From Alicycliphilus denitrificans K601 (GTDB taxonomy: Bacteria > Pseudomonadota > Gammaproteobacteria > Burkholderiales > Burkholderiaceae_C), in contig NC_015422.1 of the NCBI RefSeq assembly GCF_000204645.1, positions 2,745,001-2,809,000 on the forward strand: a DNA stretch of 64,000 nt, in the 5' to 3' direction. The translations under genes and the position numbers were made by a program. Shown here in pieces: positions 24,428 to 33,700 of the stretch (the stretch's first letter is position 1; every line of letters begins with the position of its first letter). The notes under the pieces were generated by a model. That model ran no database searches and was not told where the DNA came from. It saw only the letters and a program-made list of their open reading frames with translations.

Positions 24428-26407
24428 TCAGAATCGATAGGTTCCATTGACGTACCAGAACCGCCCGGGCATGGGGTGGCCGTCGGCCAGTTCGTACCAC
24501 TTGTCGCCCAGGTTGTCCACGCCGAAGTCGAGCGCGAAATCCTTCGCGGGCTTGTAGATCGCCTTGACCCCGGCGGTGCCGAAACCGCCGAGCTGCCGGT
24601 AGGCGCCGTCGAAGTTCACGCGGCGGCCCTGCTCGGCCTCCAGCGTGGCATGCAGTTCCCACTGCGCGCCGGGCAGCCAGCGCACGGCCGCGAACAGGCG
24701 GTGGCGCGGCGTGTCGACCAGCGTCACGCTGGGGTTGCTCAGGTTGGTACGCTGCAGGTAGGTGTAGCTGGCGTTCGCGCTCCACCGGGCCGAGAACTGC
24801 TGCGCCAGCGACAGCTCCAGCCCCTGGTTGCGCGTGCGGCCCACGTTCTGCGCCTGGCCGCAGGTGGTGCCGCCGCAGGCGCCCGAGGGCACCACCACGG
24901 TCTGGATCTGGTCGCTGACGCGGCTGTGGAACACGGCCGCCTGGCCCTTGCCGCCCGCCCAGGGCTGGCCGCTCACGCCCAGCTCGAAGTGGTTGGCGGC
25001 CTCGGGCCTGAGGTCGGGGTTGGGCAGCGCCCGGCCCATGCGCGCGGAGTAGCGGTCCTTGATGGTGGGAAAGCGCGTCTTGTGCGAGAGCACGGCGTAC
25101 ACCTCGTCGCCCTGCTGCGTGAGCGCGTAGCCCAGCCGGGCCAGGCCGTTGGTGGCGTTGGTCGAGCCCTTGGGCCAGTGGTAGACCTCCTTGGCGTCGC
25201 GCTTCTCGCGGCTCGCGCCCAGGGTCAGGCGCCAGCGGTCGGACAGGGCGATGGTGTCCTCGGCCACCAGCGAGGTGGTCACGTCGCGGTAGAACTTGCC
25301 GGTGTCGTCGTGCTCGTCCACCTTGTAGTGCGCAGCAAAGCGCAGCTCATGCCCGGCCAGGCCGTAGTTGGCCCACTCAATGGTGGCGCCCTTGCTCGTG
25401 TCCTTGTAGGCGCTGGTCGGATCGTGCTGGGTGAAGCTCGCGTCCTTGTACATGTCCAGGCCGTTCTTGTAGGTGTCGTGGTACAGCCGGGCCTTGAGCA
25501 CGCTGTCGCTGCCGATGCGCGTGCTGCTCAGGAAGTACAGGCTGTCCTTGTCCCAGTACGGCCAGCGCCAGTAGCGCACGGCGCTCTTCTGCGTGGAGGT
25601 GCCGGTGTAGACCGGGTTGCCCTTCCCGCCCTCCTGGCGCACGTAGCCCAGCGCGTATTCATCGGTGGCATTGGGCGTGAGGCCGAGCTTGAACGACAGG
25701 CGCTTGTCGGTGCGGTAGGCGTTCTCGCGGCTGCTGCCGGTGTCGGTGGGCTGTTTCTTGTAGTCCTTGAACCCGCTGGGCAGCGGAAAGCTGTCGGCGT
25801 CCAGATACGAGGCGCCGATCTGGTAGTACCAACTGTCCTGGTTGCCGCCCAGGTTGACCGCTGCCTTGCGCGTCTGCCCCGAACCAAAGCCCAGGCGCGC
25901 ATCGCCCTCGAACGACTTGACCGGCTTGCGCGTGACGAGGTTGATCGCCCCGCCCAGCGTGTTGGGGCCGTAGAGCAGCGAGGCATCGGCCTTGGCGACG
26001 CGAATCTCGGCCAGGTCGAACGTGGTGAAGCGGCCGAAGTCCACGTAGCCGTCGTAGGGCACGTACAGCGGTACGCCATCGACGAACACTGGCACCTGGC
26101 GCGAGTCGAAGCCGCGCACGTAGATCATCTCCTCATTGCGGGCGCCAACGCGCGAAATGCTCACGCCGGGCAGCAGCCGCGCCGCATCGGACACGGTGTC
26201 GGCGTTGTAGCGCGCGATCTCCTCCTGGCCCAGCACGGCCTCGCCGGCCGCCTGGCTCTTCACCGGCGCGCCCACCACGGTCACCGTGCCCAGCTCGAAG
26301 ACCCCGTCCGCCGCCTGCACCGCCCCCGCGGAAAGTCCCAGCGCCAGCAGCACCGGGCCGGCCCCGCTCCGCCTGCGCCCCCGTTTCGCCGATTCCCTCG
26401 CTGCCAT
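24428..26407 (-). CDS. TonB-dependent outer-membrane receptor, ModE-regulated
   Basis: 659-residue precursor of a ligand-gated outer-membrane porin. A basic signal peptide (cleavage near GAVQA-ADG) is followed by a TonB-box-like VFELGTVTVVGAP, a plug domain (about residues 45-160; ARLLPGVSISRVGARN, YVRGFDSRQVPVFVDGVPLY, LYGPNTLGGAINLVTRKP) and a beta barrel ending in Phe (YVNGTYRF). It heads the operon containing a MolBCA-like importer, modAB, modD and modE. Two ModE-type operators lie just upstream, so it is probably repressed when molybdate is plentiful. The ligand may be a molybdate or tungstate chelate; iron or cobalamin is less likely given the operators. Start at 26407 with AGGAAG upstream. 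Confidence 0.92.
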   Translation of the reverse strand: MAARESAKRGRRRSGAGPVLLALGLSAGAVQAADGVFELGTVTVVGAPVKSQAAGEAVLGQEEIARYNADTVSDAARLLPGVSISRVGARNEEMIYVRGFDSRQVPVFVDGVPLYVPYDGYVDFGRFTTFDLAEIRVAKADASLLYGPNTLGGAINLVTRKPVKSFEGDARLGFGSGQTRKAAVNLGGNQDSWYYQIGASYLDADSFPLPSGFKDYKKQPTDTGSSRENAYRTDKRLSFKLGLTPNATDEYALGYVRQEGGKGNPVYTGTSTQKSAVRYWRWPYWDKDSLYFLSSTRIGSDSVLKARLYHDTYKNGLDMYKDASFTQHDPTSAYKDTSKGATIEWANYGLAGHELRFAAHYKVDEHDDTGKFYRDVTTSLVAEDTIALSDRWRLTLGASREKRDAKEVYHWPKGSTNATNGLARLGYALTQQGDEVYAVLSHKTRFPTIKDRYSARMGRALPNPDLRPEAANHFELGVSGQPWAGGKGQAAVFHSRVSDQIQTVVVPSGACGGTTCGQAQNVGRTRNQGLELSLAQQFSARWSANASYTYLQRTNLSNPSVTLVDTPRHRLFAAVRWLPGAQWELHATLEAEQGRRVNFDGAYRQLGGFGTAGVKAIYKPAKDFALDFGVDNLGDKWYELADGHPMPGRFWYVNGTYRF

Positions 26408-26423
26408 TCCCACTTCCTCGATT

Positions 26424-26447
26424 CGCTATAGAAATTTTTATATAGCG
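26424..26447. promoter_or_regulatory. ModE operator 1
   Basis: CGCTATA-N10-TATAGCG: perfect 7-bp inverted half-sites with a 10-bp A/T-rich spacer, matching the E. coli ModE site architecture. It ends 17 bp before the receptor start codon, and a TATATAAA stretch inside it could be the -10 region, so bound ModE should block transcription. Confidence 0.8.
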
Positions 26448-26494
26448 CTAGACAAAAACAAGCGCCATGCTGTGGCGCCACGTGATTTCTGCAC

Positions 26495-26518
26495 CGCAAT
26501 ATATATTTATATATAGCG
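26495..26518. promoter_or_regulatory. ModE operator 2
   Basis: CGCAATA-N10-TATAGCG: one mismatch from the first operator and the same spacing, with its centre 71 bp away (about seven helical turns). It lies between the receptor operon and the divergent exported-protein gene at 26696, so it could serve either side. Confidence 0.7.
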
Positions 26519-26695
26519 AATCTCAACGATCCATGCCAGCAACTCTGAGATGGATCAATCCCGGCCGTCCATCCGGGGGAGACGGCTGCCGCGAGACCTC
26601 GTCCTACACGGCAAAGCGCCCTTGCGGAGCTGCGCGGAAGACGCGCGCTCCCATACTGGAGTCCGACGATCGCCCTTCACGCTTGGAGTGACGCC

Positions 26696-27286
26696 ATGCC
26701 ATCGCTTGCGACAGCACGGACACGCACTTGCCGCCTGTTGGCGTGGCTGCTGGCCGGCAGCCCCGTGTGCCCGGCGATGGGCCAGACCAGCTTCGTCCCC
26801 CCTTCCCCCGCCATGGCGCCCGTCGAAATCTCCGGGAGCAGCGCCCCCCTGGATACGCGGGGCGAATCCCTGCGTCTGGACGTCACGCGCTGGATGCCGC
26901 CCGGGCGCGCCGGCAGCCTCGGGTTCTCGCTCGGCCTGATGCTGCCCACCCAGGCCGACCTGCGGCCGTACACCACGGCCGTGGCCCCGTGGAGCAGCGA
27001 CGTGGGGCTGCGCTGGCGCGCGCCGCTGGGCAGCGGCCACCACCTGGACATGGCCGTCTGGGCCCGCACGGCCCGATCCGGCCAGGAGGCCGACGCCATG
27101 GGCATGATCTGGCACCGCGAGCAAGGCAGCTACGGCACGCGGCTGGAGGTGCAGTGGACCAGCTCGCGCACCCGCGGCCTGGTGCCCGAGTTCGGCGCCA
27201 TCGGCGTGCAGCTGCAGGGCGACTCGCGCCTGCTGCTGCGCGCCAAGCGCGGCGGGCCCATGCTGTACTACCGCACCAGGTTCTGA
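26696..27286 (+). CDS. Exported hypothetical protein divergent from the molybdenum operon
   Basis: Not recognised. A 196-residue protein with a signal-peptide-like start (basic stretch, then LLAWLLAGSPVCPAMG, cleavage near MGQ). The mature part has alternating, aromatic-poor beta-like segments (GSLGFSLGLMLP, SDVGLRWRAPLGSG, LDMAVWARTARSG, YGTRLEVQW, LLLRAKRGGPMLYYRTRF), ending in Phe, which suggests a small outer-membrane or periplasmic beta protein. GGAG lies 7 nt before the ATG. It is divergent from the TonB receptor and shares the upstream region with both ModE boxes. Its 3' end overlaps the convergent flavoprotein gene by 19 nt. Confidence 0.7.
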   Translation: MPSLATARTRTCRLLAWLLAGSPVCPAMGQTSFVPPSPAMAPVEISGSSAPLDTRGESLRLDVTRWMPPGRAGSLGFSLGLMLPTQADLRPYTTAVAPWSSDVGLRWRAPLGSGHHLDMAVWARTARSGQEADAMGMIWHREQGSYGTRLEVQWTSSRTRGLVPEFGAIGVQLQGDSRLLLRAKRGGPMLYYRTRF

Positions 27287-28644
27287 AGCAAATGCGCCGC
27301 GCCCTCGCCCGCCGCGCGGCCCGTGGCCCAGCAGGCGGTGAGCAGGTAGCCGCCCGTGGGCGCCTCCCAGTCCAGCATCTCGCCCGCGCAGAACACGCCG
27401 GGCACGGCGCGCAGCATCAGGTGCGCATCCAGCGCCTCGAAGGGCACGCCGCCGGCGGTGCTGATGGTCTCCTGCAGCGGGCGCGCGGCCACCACGGTGA
27501 TGGGCAGGGCCTTGATGGCGCGCGCCAGCGCCGCCGGGTCGGCCATGCCGGCCTTGCCCAGCTGCTCGTAGAGGATGGCGGTCTTGATGCCGTCCAGCCC
27601 CAGGCGGCCCTTGAGGTGGCTCGGCAGGCTGCGCGAGCCACGCGGGTGGCGCACCTCGGCCAGCACGCGCCCGGGCGTATGGTCGGGCAGCAGGTCCAGG
27701 TGGAAAGTGGCGTGGCCGTGCGCCGCGATCTCGTCGCGCAGCAGGCTGGATACCGCGTAGACCAGGCTGCCCTCCACGCCCGTGGCCGTGGCCACGAACT
27801 CGCCGCGGCGCTCGAACCGGCGGCCCTGGCTGTCGGTGAACGACAGCGCCACCGACTTGAACGGCTGGCCCGCGAAGCGCTCGGCGAAGAACGGCGTCCA
27901 GCCCACGGCGGGCGTGGGGCCGCGCCCGACCAGCTCGCGCAGGAAGTCGCGCCGCGTCTCGCCCGCGGGCGCATCCACGCGCGGCACGTCGAAGCCGCAG
28001 TTGGCCGGGCGCAGCGGCGCTATGGCCACGCCACGCTGCTCCAGCAACGGCACCCAGGCCGCGTCGGAGCCCAGGCGCGGCCAGCTGGCGCCGCCCAGCG
28101 CCAGCACCACGGCACGCGCATCTGCCAGCGCCACGCCCGCGGGCGTGGCGAAACGCAGCCGCTGCACGCCATCGTCGGCAGCGCCATCGGCCCAGCCCAG
28201 CCAGCGGTGGCGCATGTGCAGCTGCACGCCCTGGCCGCGCAGGCGGTGCAGCCAGGCGCGCAGCAGCGGCGCGGCCTTCATGTCCCGCGGGAACACGCGG
28301 CCCGAGGTGCCGACGAAGGTCTGCGCCCCCAGCGCATCGGCCCAGGCGCGCAGCTGCTCCGGGCCGAAGGCCCGCAGCCAGGGCGCGAGCTGCGCCTGGC
28401 GCGCGCCGTAGCGCGACAGGAACTGCTCCAGGGGTTCGGAGTGCGTGAGGTTCAGCCCGCCCTTGCCCGCCAGCAGGAACTTGCGCCCCACGGAGGGCAT
28501 GGCGTCGAACACATGCGCGCGCAGGCCCGCGGCGGCCACGGCCTCGGCGGCCATCAGGCCGGCCGGGCCGGCGCCGACGATGGCGACATCGCAGTGCGGC
28601 GCGCGGGGGGAAGGATCGGAGGAATCGGCCGGAACGGAAGACAT
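27268..28644 (-). CDS. TIGR03862-type FAD/NAD(P)-dependent flavoprotein
   Basis: 458-residue HI0933/YhiN-like flavoprotein. The N-terminal dinucleotide-binding loop is VAIVGAGPAGLMAAEAV, followed by GRKFLLAGKGGLNLTHSEP (the family's conserved KxLxxGxGRCN-like segment) and, near the C terminus, GVFCAGEMLDWEAPTGGYLL, which closes the FAD site. The enzymatic role of the family is not established. It stands alone between convergent and divergent neighbours, so no pathway can be inferred. Start at 28644 is plausible; residues 1-16 are low-complexity Ser/Pro. Confidence 0.88.
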   Translation of the reverse strand: MSSVPADSSDPSPRAPHCDVAIVGAGPAGLMAAEAVAAAGLRAHVFDAMPSVGRKFLLAGKGGLNLTHSEPLEQFLSRYGARQAQLAPWLRAFGPEQLRAWADALGAQTFVGTSGRVFPRDMKAAPLLRAWLHRLRGQGVQLHMRHRWLGWADGAADDGVQRLRFATPAGVALADARAVVLALGGASWPRLGSDAAWVPLLEQRGVAIAPLRPANCGFDVPRVDAPAGETRRDFLRELVGRGPTPAVGWTPFFAERFAGQPFKSVALSFTDSQGRRFERRGEFVATATGVEGSLVYAVSSLLRDEIAAHGHATFHLDLLPDHTPGRVLAEVRHPRGSRSLPSHLKGRLGLDGIKTAILYEQLGKAGMADPAALARAIKALPITVVAARPLQETISTAGGVPFEALDAHLMLRAVPGVFCAGEMLDWEAPTGGYLLTACWATGRAAGEGAAHLLQNLVR

Positions 28645-28700
28645 GCGCCGATCATCCCAGATCGTCCGGGCCTTCCGCCGGAAAGCCCCAGTTGCTTTTC

Positions 28701-28756
28701 ATTTGATAGCTGCCAGCGATTACCCAGACTGGCCTGCAGGCCAATTTCACTTCAAA
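28701..28756 (+). repeat. Interspersed repeat copy 6, intergenic
   Basis: TTTGATAGCTGCCAGCGATT, ACCCAGACTGGCCTGCAGGC and CAATTTCACTTCAAA give the least ambiguous copy in the window: AGCT core, central TGGCCTGCAGGCCA palindrome and an AATTT..CTTCAAA end. It lies in the 240-bp gap between the flavoprotein gene and the first pirin gene. Confidence 0.7.
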
Positions 28757-28884
28757 TTCAGCAAATCGCTCCATTTCCAGGACGATCTGGTGAAAAACAG
28801 GCTATTTATTTCCGATTGGCGCGCCCATACCATTCAATCATGCGCCGGCACAGGGCCGGCGCGCCACGCAAGCCTGGAGAGACC

Positions 28885-29769
28885 ATGAGCATCCCCCTCA
28901 AGCAAGTCCTGTCCACCCGCAGTGCGCCCGACCGCCACTGGGTGGGCGACGGTTTTCCGGTCCACGGCATGTTCGGCTACGACGGCGAGGGCGTGGCCGA
29001 GCGCAGCCCCTTCCTGCTGCTGGACTACGCGGCGCCCACCCGGTTCGGCCCCAACACCGGCTACCGGCGCGGCGTGGGCCAGCACCCGCACCGCGGCTTC
29101 GAGACCGTGACCATCGTCTACGACGGCGAAGTGGAGCATCGCGACTCCACCGGCGCCGGCGGCGTCATCGGCAAGGGCGACGTGCAGTGGATGACCGCGG
29201 GCGGCGGCATCCTCCACGAGGAATTCCATTCGCAGGCCTACAGCCGCAGTGGCGGCCCGTTCGAGATGGTGCAGCTGTGGGTCAACCTGCCCGCCAAGGA
29301 CAAGATGACGCCAGCGCACTACCAGGGCATCACGGACGCGCAGATCCCGTCCGTCGCCCTGCCCGGCGATGCGGGCAGCGTGCGCGTGATCGCCGGCGCG
29401 TTCGGGGGGGCGCAGGGCCCGGCACGGACCTACTCGCCCCTGAACGTATGGGACGTGCGCCTGGCCGCCGGCAACTTGGCCGACCTGCGCCAGCCCGAGG
29501 GCTGGAGCACGCTGGTCGTGGTGCTGGACGGCACGGTGGCGGTCAATGGCGCCACCGCGCTGCACGCCGCCGAGATGGCCACGCTGTCGAACGCCGGCAC
29601 GGGCGTGACCATCGAGGCCCGGGACGATGCCAAGCTGCTCGTGCTGGCCGGCGAGCCCATCGCCGAACCGGTGGTCGGCTACGGCCCGTTCGTGATGAAC
29701 AGCCGGCAGGAGATCGTCCAGGCGGTCAACGACTTCAACAGCGGGCGCTTCGGCAGCATGGGCCGATAG
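28885..29769 (+). CDS. Pirin family protein 1
   Basis: 294-residue bicupin of the pirin family. The N-terminal cupin carries the metal-binding set HPHRGFETVTIVYDGEVEHRD (quoted in two parts: HPHRG and GEVEHRD) and GGGILHEEFHS. Bacterial pirins include quercetin 2,3-dioxygenases and regulators of pyruvate metabolism, and most have no known substrate. The ATG at 28885 follows GGAGAGACC. The open frame extends far upstream, but that extension reads antisense to the flavoprotein gene and is ignored. A second pirin gene follows by 85 nt. Confidence 0.9.
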   Translation: MSIPLKQVLSTRSAPDRHWVGDGFPVHGMFGYDGEGVAERSPFLLLDYAAPTRFGPNTGYRRGVGQHPHRGFETVTIVYDGEVEHRDSTGAGGVIGKGDVQWMTAGGGILHEEFHSQAYSRSGGPFEMVQLWVNLPAKDKMTPAHYQGITDAQIPSVALPGDAGSVRVIAGAFGGAQGPARTYSPLNVWDVRLAAGNLADLRQPEGWSTLVVVLDGTVAVNGATALHAAEMATLSNAGTGVTIEARDDAKLLVLAGEPIAEPVVGYGPFVMNSRQEIVQAVNDFNSGRFGSMGR

Positions 29770-29854
29770 CGGGCGGGGGCGCGGCGCTGCTCCCACCCCC
29801 TCTTGCCGGCGCAAGGCGCCGTGCTGTGAAATACCCCATCGAACGGAGACCCCC

Positions 29855-30736
29855 ATGACCGACACCTTCACCCGCATCCCCGCCCGCACCGCCGAGATCG
29901 GCGGCGGCGTGCCGGTGGCGCGTATGCTGCCCTCGCGGCACAGGCGCACCATCGGCGCCTGGTGCTTCCTCGACCACGCCGGGCCGGCCCGCTTCGCGGC
30001 GGGACAGGGCCTGCGCGTAGGCCCGCACCCCCACACCGGGCTGCAGACCTTCACCTGGATGCTGGAGGGCGAGGTGCTGCACCGCGACAGCCTGGGCAAC
30101 GAGCAGGTCATACGCGCCGACCAGGTCAACCTGATGACCGCCGGCCGCGGCATCGCGCACACCGAGGAGTCGGTGGCCGGCGAGACGCGGCTGCACACGG
30201 CGCAGCTGTGGATCGCGCTGCCCGCGCGCGTGGCCGACATGGCGCCGCGCTTCGACCATTACCCCGACCTGCCGCGCTGGAACGAGGGCGGCGCCGAGGC
30301 CGTGCTGCTGGCCGGCGCGTTCATGGGCCGGCAATCGCCCGTGCTGGTGCACACGCCGCTGGTGGGCGTGGACTGGCATGCGCCGCGGGACGCGGCGCTC
30401 ACGCTGGCGCTCGACCCCGCGTTCGAATACGGCCTGGTGCCGCTCACCGGCTCCGCCTCCGCGCAGGGGCAGGCCCTGGCGGCCGACGAGCTGCTGTACC
30501 TGCCGCCCGGCGCCGATACGCTGCGCCTGGAGCTGCCCGCCGGCACGCGCGCGCTGCTCATCGGCGGCGCCCCATTCGGCGAGGACATCACCATCTGGTG
30601 GAACTTCGTCGGCCACGGCAAGCCCTACATCACGCAGGCACAGCGCGACTGGCAGGCGCACAGCGAACGCTTCGGCGAAGTGCGCGGCTTCGACGGCCCG
30701 CGCATCGAAGCGCCGCCCGTGCCCTGGGCGCCATAG
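29855..30736 (+). CDS. Pirin family protein 2
   Basis: 293-residue pirin, distinct in sequence from its upstream neighbour. Metal ligands are in GPHPHTGLQTFTWMLEGEV and AGRGIAHTEES, where the usual H-x-E of the second motif appears as AHTEE. It has a C-terminal cupin ending in IWWNFVGHGKPYI, a motif of the quercetinase-like YhhW branch. GGAG precedes the ATG. Two diverged pirins in tandem suggest separate substrates or a heteromeric role rather than a recent duplication. Function unproven. Confidence 0.9.
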   Translation: MTDTFTRIPARTAEIGGGVPVARMLPSRHRRTIGAWCFLDHAGPARFAAGQGLRVGPHPHTGLQTFTWMLEGEVLHRDSLGNEQVIRADQVNLMTAGRGIAHTEESVAGETRLHTAQLWIALPARVADMAPRFDHYPDLPRWNEGGAEAVLLAGAFMGRQSPVLVHTPLVGVDWHAPRDAALTLALDPAFEYGLVPLTGSASAQGQALAADELLYLPPGADTLRLELPAGTRALLIGGAPFGEDITIWWNFVGHGKPYITQAQRDWQAHSERFGEVRGFDGPRIEAPPVPWAP

Positions 30737-30742
30737 GACGAA

Positions 30743-33700
30743 TCAGCCCTCCTCCAGCCCCAGTTCCACCAGGCGCCCGTCCCCGCTCAGGAACGCGGCG
30801 CCTACCGCTTCGCCGGGCACCTGCGCCCGCACGGCCTCGCGGTAGCGCTGGAGCTGGGCGACGAGATCGCCCTGGCGCTCGGGCTGCGCGGCGCTCTTGT
30901 AGTCCAGCACCCACCAGCGCGCGCCGCCGCGCCGCTCGCGCAGGCAGACCAGGCGATCCAGACGCAGGCCCTGACCCTGGTGGGTGAGCGGAGCCTCGTT
31001 CACGGCCAGCTCCAGCTGCGCCTCGTCCCAGGCCCAGGCGCCCGCGCCGTTGAGGATGGCCTGGGCCATGCGGGCGGCGGCCCGGGCGGCGGGCAGCGGC
31101 AGGGCGAATTCGCGCGCAAGCTGCGCCAGGCGCTCCTGGCCCCAGCCCCGGGCGCGGGCCTCGGCCAGCGGCAGGCCGGCCACGCCGACCTGCTCCAGCA
31201 GCGCGTGCATGGCCTGGCCCTGGCGGGATGCCAGGCTGTCCTGCGCCGGCTGCCGTGGCGCAGCCACGGGCAGGCCGGGCGCCGCGGGCAGGCGCGGCAG
31301 CTCCAGCAGGGTGAAGGCGCCGTCGCCCGCATCCTGCGCGCCCATGGCGCCGGCCTGCGGGTCCGCGTCCTGCTGCATGAGCGGCGCCAGGCGCGCCCAC
31401 CAGCTGCCGGGGTTGGCGCTGCCCGATTGCACGCAGGACAGCGCCAGGCACCGCTTGGCGCGCGTGACGGCGACGTACAGGGTGTTCAGCGCCTCGCGCT
31501 GGCGCTCGGCCCGTTCCGCCGCCATGGCGCCCTCGGCGCTGGGCGGCGGGCTCGATTCGCTGGCCAGGAAGATGAAGCGCCGGGGCAGCGGCTCCTCGCC
31601 AGGCCAGTCGACGAGCACGGCCATGGTCTCGGCGCTCTTGGGGCGCGCGTCGGTGTCCAGCAGCAGCACGCTGTGGGCTTCGAGCCCCTTGGCGCCGTGC
31701 ACGGTGAGCAGGCGCACGGCCTGGGCGTCGGCGCGCGCGGGCGCCGCGATGCCGCCCTTCCTGAGCGCACGCACGAAGGCGTAGGGCGTGAGGTAGCGCC
31801 CGCCGTCCTGCTGCAGCGCGGCGCCCAGCAGCGCGCGCAGGTTGGCCAGCACGCCGGCACGCTGCGGCGCGGGCGCGCTGGCGGCAAAGCGCGCGAGCAC
31901 GTCGCCATGCGCGTAGATGGCCTGCAGCGCGTCGTGCGGGGGGAGGCTGTCCACCCACTCCTTGTATAGAGACAAATTGGCCGCTATCGCCCTGCAGTCA
32001 AGCGCCAGCAGCTCTTGTTTTTGCAGCAGATCGAACCAGCTCAGGTGCACGTGCCGTTCCTGGCGGCGCAGCAGGGCCAGTTCGGTGAGCAGCGCGTCGT
32101 CGGCGCCGAACAGCGGCGACTTGAGCACGCGCGCCAGCGACAGGTCGTGCGCGGGCGAGACCAGCGCGTCCAGCAGCGCGACGAGGTCCTGCACTTCGGG
32201 AGCCTGGGCCAGGTCGGCCTTCTCGGGCTGCACGCAGGGGATGTGCAGGGCGCGCAGCGCCTCTTCCATGCGCGCCAGGCGTTCGCGCTGTCGCGCCAGC
32301 ACCATGATCTCGCTGGCGGGCAGGCCGGCGGCCAGCTGCGCCGCCACCCATTGCGCGGCCTGGGCGCTCTCGGCCATGCGCAGGGTTTCCTCGGCCTCGT
32401 GGCGCGGCTCGTTCAGGCTGTCGCGCCAGGCGAGCGGGTCGGCCGCGCCGCCCCCCCCGACCCGCGCGTCCGTCCGGGCGATAGGCGGCAGGCGCAGCAG
32501 CCGGCCCGCGTCCTGCGATTCGGTCGTGTGCGCGCGAAAGCCTTCGTATTCCTGCTGCGCCTGCGCGGCCTGCATGGCAGCGTTGACCACGCCGATCACG
32601 CCCTGCGCATTGCGCCGGGTGTGGTCGCAGGCCAGCAGGTCGCCGCCGAGCGCCTCGCGCACGAAGGCCTGCGCGGCCTTGAACACCTGGGGCTCTGCGC
32701 GGCGAAAGCGGTAGATGCTCTGCTTGGGGTCGCCCACGATGAACACGCTGGGCGGGTGCTGCCCCCCGCCCGCGCCCGCATAGCCCGCCAGCCAGGCGTG
32801 CAGCGCCTGCCACTGCAGCGGGTTGGTGTCCTGGAACTCGTCCACGAGCAGGTGGCGCACGCGCGCGTCCAGCCGCTCCTGCACCCAGCCGGAGAGCACG
32901 GGGTCGGACAGCAGCGTGAGCGCGGTGCGCTCCACGTCGTTCATGTCCACCCAGCCATGCTCGCGCTTGACGGCCCCGAAGCATTCGATCAGGCGGCGCG
33001 ACAGGCGCGCCATGCGCTGCTGGTGCAGCCATGCGGCGTGCTGGCGGCAGGCGTCGCGCAGCGTCTGCGCCTCGTCCTGCGCGACGGTGACGGCCTGGGG
33101 GCACGATTTGCCGAAGGCGCGCGGCGTGCCCTCGCCGTCCTTGGTGAACAGCGCGGCCAGCACGCCTTGCCAGTCGCCGGCCTGCAGGGCCGCCATCAGC
33201 TCCTCTCCCTTGGCCGCGAAGCTCGGCGCGAGGGGCATGAGCGCGCGCGCCGCGTCTTCGAGCATGGCCCGCCCGGCGGCGCGGCGCAGCAGCCAGTCGC
33301 CCGGGTGCTCCACGCCGGCCAGGCGTTCATAGACCTCGCCGAACGGCGGCACCGACGTATCGACGATGCCCGCCTCGTCCGACAGCAGGAACTCCACGCG
33401 CTTGTCCAGCGCCGCCTCCAGCGCCTTGTGCGTCTGCGAGCGGCCATGCACGGCGACGATGGCCTCGTAGTCGGCGCGCAGCGCGTCGTCGCCGGCCACG
33501 GCCTCCAGGAATGGCCGCCAAACCTCGGCCTTGGCCTGCGCGTCGTCTTCGAGCAGCTCGTAGTGCGTGGGCAGGCCCCGCTCCTGCAGCAGCGCCAGCG
33601 GGGCCGTGGAAAGCAGCGCGGCAAACCAGCTGTGGAAGGTGCGGATCTGCAGCGGGCGGCCGCTGGCCAACAGCTGCTGGTACAAATTTCGTAGCTGCTC

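Noticed and set aside
22754..26431. 1225-codon open frame on the plus strand
   Set aside because: It is antisense to the receptor, DUF2478 and binding-protein genes, which have clear domains; the translation is His/Arg/Gln-rich low complexity, typical of an antisense frame in GC-rich DNA.
26728..28884. Long in-frame extension upstream of the first pirin gene
   Set aside because: It reads antisense through the flavoprotein gene and out of frame through the exported-protein gene; the pirin fold and a ribosome-binding site begin at 28885.
32015..33694. Open frame antisense to the AddA-like gene
   Set aside because: Low-complexity Arg/His/Gln translation; the helicase motifs on the other strand are convincing.
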